Positions 1-5,317 of a stretch of DNA of 5,350 nt are shown one piece after another. Under the pieces are notes generated by a model, which saw only the letters and a program-made list of their open reading frames with translations, had not been told where the DNA came from and made no database searches. The stretch covers positions 1 to 5,350 of the forward strand of contig DATBME010000146.1 of the NCBI GenBank assembly GCA_036555005.1, read 5' to 3'. A program made the translations under genes and the position numbers. Position 1 is the first letter of the stretch, and every line of letters starts with the position of its first letter. The stretch is from DASSCW01 sp036555005. GTDB lineage: Bacteria > Chloroflexota > Limnocylindria > QHBO01.

Positions 1-5
1 GGTTT

Positions 6-13
6 AGGGGTGA
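6..13 (+). promoter_or_regulatory. Ribosome binding site of the cytochrome b subunit gene
   Basis: AGGGGTGA lies four bases before the ATG at 18 and resembles the AGGAGGTGA consensus with one base missing. It is the only convincing Shine-Dalgarno sequence in the rightward cluster and is the main support for this start, because the reading frame is open further upstream. Confidence 0.5.
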
Positions 14-17
14 GCCG

Positions 18-632
18 ATGACGATCGAGAAGCGACCGAACGCCACCGCCGACAAGAACGCGCCGACCCAGGCGCCGACCGTCCCGGTCATCGAGCGCAG
101 CCCGGGCCCGAAGCTGCCCGGTCCGCCCGGCGTGCCGGGCACCGAGCGCTTCCGGCTGCTGGCCTATGTCAAGCAGGAGTCCATGGTCCGGGTCGACAAG
201 CGGCCCGATGAGACGGTTCTCACCTGGCCGCACCTGCTGCGCGCCGAGTTCCTGATGGCGTCACTGATCAGCGCGCTGCTGGTGATCACCTCCTTCCTCA
301 TCCAGGCGCCGCTGGAGGAGATGGCCAACGCGGGCGCCACGCCGCACGTCGCCAAGGCGCCGTGGTACTTCCTGGGCCTGCAGGAGATGCTCTCTTATTT
401 CAACGCCACCGTGGTCGGCGTCCTGTTCCCGCCGATCTACTTCATCGGGCTGATGGTGATCGCCTACATCGACCGCTCGCCGTACAAGGCGGCGCGCGAC
501 CGCAAGATGGTGTGGGTCTTCTTCCTGTGCATCATGATCGGCGGGCTGCTGGTGACCTTCATCGGCTCCTTCTTCCGCGGTCCCGGCTGGAACTGGGTCT
601 GGCCGTGGGACGGGCTCTTCTTCACCCTATGA
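18..632 (+). CDS. Cytochrome b C-terminal half (subunit IV-like) of a cytochrome bc-type quinol:cytochrome c oxidoreductase
   Basis: This 204-residue protein matches the C-terminal domain of cytochrome b (PetD/subunit IV type), which forms part of the quinol oxidation (Qo) site in the membrane. Residues 1-60 are a soluble, Pro/Lys-rich leader. Three membrane segments follow at about 79-97, 117-151 (a long hydrophobic stretch broken by Pro138-Pro139) and 164-186. The Qo motif, PEWY in most cytochromes b, reads APWY at 114-117 and runs on as FLGLQEM. The C-terminus has an aromatic FRGPGWNWVWPW stretch (186-197). No heme-ligand histidine pairs are present; those belong to the N-terminal half, expected just upstream. 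The ATG at 18 is chosen for the purine-rich AGGGGTGA four bases before it. The frame stays open to the left edge, so a longer protein cannot be excluded. Another frame gives an upstream gene ending at TGA 19-21, an ATGA overlap like that at 629-632. The family is confident; the quinone type is not visible. Confidence 0.9.
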   Translation: MTIEKRPNATADKNAPTQAPTVPVIERSPGPKLPGPPGVPGTERFRLLAYVKQESMVRVDKRPDETVLTWPHLLRAEFLMASLISALLVITSFLIQAPLEEMANAGATPHVAKAPWYFLGLQEMLSYFNATVVGVLFPPIYFIGLMVIAYIDRSPYKAARDRKMVWVFFLCIMIGGLLVTFIGSFFRGPGWNWVWPWDGLFFTL

Positions 633-1288
633 CCAACACGCCGGTCCCCTATGGAGAGGTCCACGGGCCGCCGCTCGGTGAGATGAGCCGGCGCACCTTC
701 ATGCGCCGCATGGTGGGCGTGGGGGTCGGCATCGTGTCGCTCGAGTTCCTGGCCGGGACCCTCGCCTTCCTCTGGCCGAACGTGCGCGAGGGGCTCGGTG
801 GCCAGATCCCGGTGGGCACCGCCGCGCAGATCGCGACCAACGAGCCGCAATGGGTCACCGGCCTGCCGTACGCGTTCCAGCCGGCGCGCGTCTTCATCGT
901 CAACGTGCCGGCCGCCAAGTCGCTGGTCGAGAATCCGGAGAGCCCGGAGTCGGTCCCGGACCCCGGCACCAACGTCGGGCCCGACGTGCCGCCGGTGGAC
1001 GCCTCGGTCATCGCGCTGTACCGCAAGTGCCCGCACCTGGGCTGCCAGATCCCGCAGCTGTGCGACCAGAGCGAGTGGTTCGAGTGCCTGTGCCACGGCT
1101 CGAAGTACACGGTGCTCGGCGAGAAGCGTGACGGCCCGGCCCCGCGTGGCATGGACCACTTCAACATGCTCGTCGACCCGGGTGGGACCTACATCGTTGA
1201 CACGTCCGAGCTCTTCGACGGGCCGCCGATCGGGACCGATACCTTCGACTCGCGGACGCCGAGCGACATGCCGCACTGCACCGGCTGA
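629..1288 (+). CDS. Rieske [2Fe-2S] iron-sulfur subunit of the cytochrome bc complex, Tat-type
   Basis: This 219-residue Rieske protein would take an electron from quinol at the Qo site and pass it to cytochrome c. A twin-arginine motif, SRRTFM (20-25), precedes one hydrophobic segment (about 29-49), so the cluster domain is probably exported folded by Tat and left anchored by that helix. Box 1 is CPHLGC (134-139) and box 2 is CLCHGS (153-158), giving ligands Cys134, His136, Cys153 and His156 and the disulfide pair Cys139/Cys155. Box 2 is usually CPCHGS; here Pro is Leu. An extra Cys145 lies between the boxes. GPAPRGMD (169-176) is the usual stretch after the cluster. A Pro/acidic loop (about 98-124) sits before box 1. 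The start ATG overlaps the stop of the cytochrome b gene in an ATGA, implying coupled translation. A longer open frame extends leftward to 362 within the cytochrome b gene, but its extra part is only an out-of-frame reading of that gene. Confidence 0.93.
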   Translation: MTNTPVPYGEVHGPPLGEMSRRTFMRRMVGVGVGIVSLEFLAGTLAFLWPNVREGLGGQIPVGTAAQIATNEPQWVTGLPYAFQPARVFIVNVPAAKSLVENPESPESVPDPGTNVGPDVPPVDASVIALYRKCPHLGCQIPQLCDQSEWFECLCHGSKYTVLGEKRDGPAPRGMDHFNMLVDPGGTYIVDTSELFDGPPIGTDTFDSRTPSDMPHCTG

Positions 1289-1292
1289 CCGG

Positions 1293-2105
1293 ATGACCGC
1301 CAAGACGCTCGGCATCTTTCTGCTCATCGGCTTCGCGCTGTTCACGGCGGTCTACTGGCTGACCGACGAGATTCGGCGAGAGGCCACCTTCGTGCGGCAG
1401 CAGGAGGAGCTGCACGCCTACGGGGAGGAGCTGTTCGGCCCGCCGACGCCGGAGATCCCGGTGACGGCCAACTGCGCCAACTGCCACGGCGCGGACGGGA
1501 CCGGCGGTGACGTGGGCGATACCGGCGTGCGCGCGCCGAACCTGCACAGCCGCAGCATCTACGAGAAGCTCCAGGTCAACCCCGAATACGTCAACCTGGT
1601 GATCCGCTTCGGTGGCGTGGTCGTTTCGGGACGCGTCGAGTCGCCCATGCCGGCATGGAGCAGCGAGGTCGGCGGCCCGCTGACCATCCAGCAGGTCGAC
1701 GCCCTGACCGCGCTGGTCGAGGGCTGGGCCGAAGAGGCCGGGCAGGCGCCGGTCGAGGAGGTGCCGGACACGCCGGAGGCGGGGCAGCAGGTGTACAACG
1801 ACGCCGGCTGCGCGGGCTGCCACGGGGCGGACCTGGCCGGGCAGGAGGGGGTCTTCCCCAGCCTCCTCAACATCGGCAACGAGCCGGTCATCGGCGCGGA
1901 CCTGCCCACCCCGATCAGCCAGGAGGAGCAGCTGATCGCCGACTACGAAGAGGACCCGCGCAACATGCTGGACCTGTGGATCCGCGACTCGGCGGCCAAC
2001 TACAACGACGGCGAGCCGACCGGCATGCCCCCGCACCCCGAAGCGAGCCTGAGCGAGAGCGCCCTGCAGGCGCTGATCACCTTCCTCCTGGAGCAGCGGC
2101 AGTGA
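1293..2105 (+). CDS. Membrane-anchored diheme cytochrome c
   Basis: This 270-residue protein has an N-terminal membrane anchor (about 6-23) and two c-type heme domains on the outer face. Heme motif 1 is CANCH (61-65), with Met119 in SPMPAW as the likely sixth ligand. Heme motif 2 is CAGCH (173-177), with Met245 in TGMPPHP as the likely ligand. Both motifs continue as CHGAD, suggesting the domains arose by duplication. A Glu/Pro-rich linker (about 146-162) joins them. The second domain is longer, with an acidic insert (about 203-238) between its heme motif and its Met. The position after the Rieske gene points to the cytochrome c1/QcrC role of taking electrons from the Rieske centre. The ATG at 1293 is chosen because it puts the anchor at the N-terminus; the same frame open back to 798 is a shadow of the Rieske gene. 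The gene starts four bases after the Rieske stop and has no clear ribosome site. Confidence 0.92.
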   Translation: MTAKTLGIFLLIGFALFTAVYWLTDEIRREATFVRQQEELHAYGEELFGPPTPEIPVTANCANCHGADGTGGDVGDTGVRAPNLHSRSIYEKLQVNPEYVNLVIRFGGVVVSGRVESPMPAWSSEVGGPLTIQQVDALTALVEGWAEEAGQAPVEEVPDTPEAGQQVYNDAGCAGCHGADLAGQEGVFPSLLNIGNEPVIGADLPTPISQEEQLIADYEEDPRNMLDLWIRDSAANYNDGEPTGMPPHPEASLSESALQALITFLLEQRQ

Positions 2106-2112
2106 GCGACCG

Positions 2113-2700
2113 ATGAGCAGCGCGTACCTGCCCAGCACGCGCTGGCGTGGCGTCGGCGGCTACGTGCGCGGCGTCGACGACTTCATGAACTGGCTCCTCT
2201 TCGGCGAGGAGACCTGGCTGGTCGCCGTCCTGAAGGCCGTGCCGCTCTTCTTCTTCATGTACTTCCTGCTCTTCTACATCCCGAACTACGTGTACTACGC
2301 GGTCACGCTCTACATCCCGTTCCTGCAGTTCAGCAAGGACGTCGGCTTCCTGGTGGCCAACCTGGTCGGCGGCGGCAACTTCACGGCCATCATCGTGATG
2401 ATCATCTGGGCCCAGGCGGCCCGCGGCCGGAGCGGCTTCTTCTGGTCGCTGATCCGCTACCTGGTCTTCATCCAGTACGCCGCCACCCTGCTGGTGCTGC
2501 AGCCGTTCATGGTCTTCAACCTGGGTGGCGGGTCGCTGGTGCCGCCCGTCTTCACGCTGCAGGCGATCGCGCTGGGCATGATCACCGCCGGTCTGGGCGC
2601 GGCCGCGCTCGTCTACATGTGGCTCGAGTACGTGCGCGTCAGCCGGCGCCAGGCGGAGGCGGCCGCGACCGCCAGCGCGGCGCTCCAGGCGCGCGCCTGA
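2113..2700 (+). CDS. Unrecognised multi-pass membrane protein in the cytochrome bc cluster
   Basis: I do not recognise the family of this 195-residue protein. After a short polar start (1-34) it has hydrophobic segments at about 35-57, 59-72 (short, aromatic), 77-100, 113-135 and 146-171, so four or five membrane passes, and an Ala-rich charged tail (175-195). The first segments are rich in Phe and Tyr, including a Phe-Phe-Phe at 46-48. There is no heme-binding Cys motif, and no histidine at all that could ligate heme, so a cytochrome b role is unlikely. The gene starts seven bases after the cytochrome c stop with weak GTGAG as the only ribosome-site candidate, so it looks co-transcribed with the bc genes. 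By position it could be an accessory or assembly subunit of the complex; that is inference only. Its TGA stop is followed in the same frame by a second membrane-protein reading frame. Confidence 0.85.
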   Translation: MSSAYLPSTRWRGVGGYVRGVDDFMNWLLFGEETWLVAVLKAVPLFFFMYFLLFYIPNYVYYAVTLYIPFLQFSKDVGFLVANLVGGGNFTAIIVMIIWAQAARGRSGFFWSLIRYLVFIQYAATLLVLQPFMVFNLGGGSLVPPVFTLQAIALGMITAGLGAAALVYMWLEYVRVSRRQAEAAATASAALQARA

Positions 2701-2775
2701 CCCACCCACATCTCCCGCTCGCTCCTCGCGCACCTCGTCCTCTCGGCCGTCGTCCTGCTCCTGGCCGGCGGCCTG

Positions 2776-3048
2776 GTGGCCTGGGAGCTGTCGAATCCCT
2801 GCCCGCCCGGCGGGCCCCTGTCGTTCGGCGCGTGCGAGGATGTGCGGCCATTCACCATCGCCGTGGCGGCGCTGGCGGCGCTGCTCTACGTCGTCGCGCT
2901 GAGCGCGGTGCTGGCCTGGACCAGCGGGCTGCGCCGGCGGCGGGTCGCCGACGCGCGCGCCGCTCGCGACTGGTACCTGCTGGCCGCCGGCCTGGGGCTG
3001 TTGGCCGCGCCCCTGCTGTCATTCACCCTGGTTTCGGCCCTCCGCTAG
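2776..3048 (+). CDS. Small membrane protein, unrecognised; conventional start probably truncates it
   Basis: From the first GTG this frame encodes 90 residues with two clear membrane segments and no family I recognise. The frame, however, is open back to the stop of the previous gene, and the codons from 2710 on encode an SRS leader followed by a clean hydrophobic helix. The GTG at 2776 falls at the end of that helix and would delete it. A start at 2710 would give 112 residues with three helices (about 5-24, 48-70 and 88-111). The loop after the first helix holds two cysteines (31 and 42 in that numbering) that could form a disulfide on the outer face. An Arg-rich RRRR turn (75-78) follows the second helix and would be cytoplasmic by the positive-inside rule. 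Codon 2710 is ATC, one base from ATG. Position and spacing suggest it belongs to the bc cluster. That a gene exists is fairly likely; its start is not settled. Confidence 0.6.
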   Translation: MAWELSNPCPPGGPLSFGACEDVRPFTIAVAALAALLYVVALSAVLAWTSGLRRRRVADARAARDWYLLAAGLGLLAAPLLSFTLVSALR

Positions 3049-3051
3049 CAT
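3022..3051 (+). promoter_or_regulatory. Candidate leaderless promoter for the aldolase gene
   Basis: TTCACC (3022-3027, four of six matches to TTGACA), an 18-base spacer and TAGCAT (3046-3051, fitting TANNNT) end six bases before the GTG at 3058. A start site about seven bases after the -10 box would fall on the G of GTG, so the message would have no leader. The lack of any Shine-Dalgarno sequence before this GTG agrees. The match is by eye and short motifs arise by chance. Confidence 0.35.
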
Positions 3052-3057
3052 GGCCGG

Positions 3058-4512
3058 GTGACCATCCAGACCGCTGACGACCTGCGCGCCAGATTGGGCG
3101 ATGCGGCGCGCCCGGAGGGGGATCGCCTGGCGGTGAGCGACGCGGACGCCCTGCGCGGAGCGCTGCTGGACGACCTGGCCTTCGAGGCGGTCTTCAACGC
3201 CGACCCGGAGCTGCGCGAAGCGTGCCGCTGGCTGATCTGGTCGGCCAGCCAGGCGCTGGGCTGCCCATCGGCCAGCATCCACGAGCTGTACCTGGCGCGC
3301 GGGCGCGGCGAGTTCGATGCCACGGGCTTCACGGTGCCGGCCATCAACGTGCGTGCCTCGGCCTACCTGACCGCGCGCCAGGCGTTCGCGGCGGCCATCG
3401 AGCGCGATGCCGGTGCGATCGTGTTCGAGATTGCCAAGTCCGAGATGGCCTACACCGACCAGCGGCCAGCGGAGTACACGGCTGTCATCCTGGCTGCCGC
3501 GCTGCGCTCCGGCTGGCGGGGACCGGTCTTCCTGCAGGGCGACCACTTCCAGTTCAACGCCACCAAGTGGCGCGACGACCCGGACACCGAGATGGCCGGC
3601 CTCAGGGACCTGACCCGCGAGGCGGTGGCCGCCGGCTTCCTGAACATCGACATCGACAGCAGCACGCTGGTCGACCTCTCGCAGCCGGGCGTGGCCGCGC
3701 AGCAGGCGGTCAACGCCGCCAACACGGTGGAGCTGACGCTGCTGATCCGCGATCTGCAGCCGGACGGCGTGGTGATCGGCACCGGCGGCGAGATCGGCGA
3801 GGTGGGGAAGTCCAACTCCACCGAGGAGGAGCTGCGCGCCTACCTGGACGGCTTCTACTCGCTGATCCATGGCTCCGGCACGCCGGGCCTCTCCAAGGTG
3901 AGCATCCAGACCGGCACCAGCCATGGCGGGGTGGCGCTGCCGGACGGCTCGATCGCGCAGGTGAGCATCGACTTCGACGCGCTGCGCCGCCTCTCCACGG
4001 TGGCCCGCGACGAGTACGGCCTGGCCGGCTGCGTGCAGCACGGCGCCAGTACCCTCCCCGACGAGGCCTTCCGCCACTTCCCCGCCAACGGCACCGCCGA
4101 GATCCACCTGGCCACCGGCCTCCAGAACATCCTCTATGACGCGCCCGGCCTGCCGGCCGACCTGCGGGGCGAGATGATGGGCTGGTGCCTGGCCAACTGC
4201 GCCGAGGAGCGCAAGGACGGCGAGACCGACGAGCAGTTCCTGTACAAGACCCGCAAGAAGGCGATCGGCCCGTTCAAGCGCGAGCTCTGGACGCTGCCGG
4301 CCGAGGCCCAGGAGCAGATCGGCGCCAACCTGCGCCAGCGCTTCGGCATCCTGTTCGACGAGCTGCGGATCAGCGGCACGCGCGCGCTGGTGGACCGATA
4401 CATCGCGCCCGTCGACCTTCCGCGTCCGCTTCCGCCGGCGCTGGGCGGGACCGAGCGGGCCGAGGTGTCGGCCGGATCGGTGGTGTTCGAGGACGACGGC
4501 TCGGGCGAATAG
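3058..4512 (+). CDS. Class II (metal-dependent) aldolase, fructose-bisphosphate aldolase-like, with N-terminal extension
   Basis: This 484-residue TIM-barrel protein carries the class II aldolase signature in order. FTVPAINVR (about 92-100) is the first strand. QGDHF holds Asp162 and His163, matching the catalytic Asp and a zinc-ligand His. GGEIGEVG has Glu245 and Glu248. TSHGG (His289) and QHGAS (His328) match the two later metal ligands. NGTAEIHLATGLQ (about 343-355) matches the substrate-loop strand. All expected metal ligands are present, so it should be active, reversibly cleaving a sugar bisphosphate into dihydroxyacetone phosphate and an aldehyde in the cytoplasm. Classical enzymes have about 280-360 residues; this one has about 90 extra at the N-terminus and a long C-terminal helical tail (about 375-484). 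Fructose 1,6-bisphosphate is the default substrate, but tagatose bisphosphate or another ketose phosphate is possible. The GTG start has no ribosome site; ATG at 3050 is out of frame and stops after three codons. The gene may be leaderless and independent of the bc cluster. Confidence 0.85.
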   Translation: MTIQTADDLRARLGDAARPEGDRLAVSDADALRGALLDDLAFEAVFNADPELREACRWLIWSASQALGCPSASIHELYLARGRGEFDATGFTVPAINVRASAYLTARQAFAAAIERDAGAIVFEIAKSEMAYTDQRPAEYTAVILAAALRSGWRGPVFLQGDHFQFNATKWRDDPDTEMAGLRDLTREAVAAGFLNIDIDSSTLVDLSQPGVAAQQAVNAANTVELTLLIRDLQPDGVVIGTGGEIGEVGKSNSTEEELRAYLDGFYSLIHGSGTPGLSKVSIQTGTSHGGVALPDGSIAQVSIDFDALRRLSTVARDEYGLAGCVQHGASTLPDEAFRHFPANGTAEIHLATGLQNILYDAPGLPADLRGEMMGWCLANCAEERKDGETDEQFLYKTRKKAIGPFKRELWTLPAEAQEQIGANLRQRFGILFDELRISGTRALVDRYIAPVDLPRPLPPALGGTERAEVSAGSVVFEDDGSGE

Positions 4513-4527
4513 GCCGGCGGATGGTCC

Positions 4528-5232
4528 CTAGGACAGGCCCAGCAGGGTGCGCATGGGCCGGCTGTCGGCCACCATCACCAGCCGATGCACCGCGCTCGGC
4601 GGCAGCTTGGCGAGCGTGTCCAGGGCGGTGACCAGCTCATCGGGCTCGACTTCGCCGACCAGCGACCACAGCCTGGCCACGGTGCGGTCGTCCAGCCGCG
4701 CCAGCACGGCGAAGACGCGGGCGATGGCGTCAGGCTCGCCGCGCACGAACAGGTCGACGCCGCGGTCGAAACGGCGCACGAACTCGAGCAGAACGGTGAG
4801 CCGCTGCAGCAGGTCCTCTCCCTCGTCGCCCGCCGCCCGGGCCTGGGCCACGCAGCGCTCGATGACCGGCAGCACCGGGTCGGTCTCGCGCTCCAGCCGC
4901 GCAGCGGAGACGCGGCGGAACCACTCCCAGTGATCCCCGACGACCTCCCAGGCGGCGGCCGCGGGTCCGCGCTGACCGCTGCGCCGCGCCGTGGGCGAGC
5001 GCCGGATCAGGCCCCACTCCTCGCACTGCGCCAGCGCCAGGCTGGCGGCCCGGTGGCTGAGGCCCAGCGCGCGGCGCACCTCCGGCTCGCTGAGCGGCCC
5101 GCCGTGCGCCAGCAGGTAGCCCTGGACGGTGGCGGTCGACGGCGCCACGCCCCAGGCGGCCCCGATCTCGCCCCACGCCCGGGCGAACGAGCGCCTGATC
5201 TCTTCGACCCCCGACTCGTCAGCCACGACCAC
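4528..5232 (-). CDS. GbsR/MarR-type winged-helix transcriptional regulator with C-terminal extension
   Basis: This 234-residue protein looks like a GbsR-family DNA-binding regulator. The N-terminal winged helix spans about 20-95: AWG then P..A.V.GYLL (27-41), the ScPL-type GPLSEPEV (45-52), a recognition helix around LGLSHRAASLAL (56-67), CEEWGLIRR (70-78) and an Arg-rich wing (77-88). A Trp-rich segment (95-104) and a long helical region (about 110-165) suited to dimerisation follow. Residues from about 166 to 234 form an extra helical part beyond the usual 150-190 residues of the family; I do not recognise it. The effector is unknown. It runs convergently with the aldolase, their stops separated by 15 bases with no clear terminator, so the two messages may overlap. 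GTG at 5232 gives the longest protein. A second in-frame GTG at 5226, two codons in, fits the candidate promoter better. Autoregulation is plausible from repeats in the upstream region. Confidence 0.82.
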   Translation of the reverse strand: MVVADESGVEEIRRSFARAWGEIGAAWGVAPSTATVQGYLLAHGGPLSEPEVRRALGLSHRAASLALAQCEEWGLIRRSPTARRSGQRGPAAAAWEVVGDHWEWFRRVSAARLERETDPVLPVIERCVAQARAAGDEGEDLLQRLTVLLEFVRRFDRGVDLFVRGEPDAIARVFAVLARLDDRTVARLWSLVGEVEPDELVTALDTLAKLPPSAVHRLVMVADSRPMRTLLGLS

Positions 5233-5260
5233 CCATTAACGTGCGAGTTGGCGTTAGCAA
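5233..5260 (-). promoter_or_regulatory. Candidate promoter of the GbsR-type regulator gene
   Basis: Read leftward, TTGCTA (5260-5255, four of six matches to TTGACA), a 16-base spacer and TAATGG (5238-5233, a near match to TANNNT) sit just upstream of the gene. The implied start site lies at about 5226, exactly on the second in-frame GTG, giving a leaderless arrangement like that proposed for the aldolase. A second TTGCTA copy lies at 5268-5263. The region is visibly richer in A and T than its surroundings. Confidence 0.35.
5237..5256. promoter_or_regulatory. Inverted repeat, possible operator upstream of the regulator
   Basis: TAACG (5237-5241) and CGTTA (5252-5256) form a perfect 5-base inverted repeat with a 10-base spacer, lying between the candidate -10 and -35 elements of the regulator gene. 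That is a suitable size and place for a dimeric winged-helix repressor acting on its own gene. Arms this short also occur by chance. Confidence 0.25.
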
Positions 5261-5268
5261 GATAGCAA

Positions 5269-5293
5269 AAGGCCCCGGCATGGCCGGGGCCTT
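5269..5293 (-). terminator. Rho-independent terminator, leftward
   Basis: A perfect 11-bp inverted repeat (AAGGCCCCGGC, loop of three, GCCGGGGCCTT) is followed on the minus strand by a run of four T. It lies about 25 bases beyond the stop codon of the reading frame entering from the right and ahead of the regulator's promoter region, so it most likely ends that upstream leftward gene. On the plus strand only two T follow the stem, so leftward is the better direction. Confidence 0.75.
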
Positions 5294-5317
5294 CGACTAC
5301 GGGTCTGCGGGATTGGT

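Noticed and set aside
464..1345. Long minus-strand open frame opposite the Rieske gene
   Set aside because: It is an antisense shadow caused by high GC; it is Arg/Ala/His-rich with no domain signature, while the plus strand carries a clear Rieske protein.
1161..2138. Long minus-strand open frame opposite the cytochrome c gene
   Set aside because: The translation is low-complexity and opposite a gene with two intact heme motifs, so it is a shadow.
2698..2700. TGA between the two membrane proteins as a selenocysteine codon
   Set aside because: No hairpin resembling a SECIS element is evident just downstream and there is no redox-motif context; ordinary stop or leaky readthrough is simpler.
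3050..3061. ATG upstream of the aldolase GTG
   Set aside because: It is out of frame and meets TGA after three codons (MAG), so it cannot be the aldolase start.
3019..4107. 362-codon minus-strand open frame opposite the aldolase
   Set aside because: No recognisable motifs and composition typical of antisense reading in GC-rich DNA; the opposite strand holds all class II aldolase motifs.
4524..4534. GTCC-CTA-GGAC hairpin between the convergent genes as a bidirectional terminator
   Set aside because: The stem is only four base pairs with no T-tract on either side.
5219..5236. ATG on the minus strand just upstream of the regulator start
   Set aside because: It is out of frame with the regulator and ends after five codons (MGGRG), so it is probably chance.
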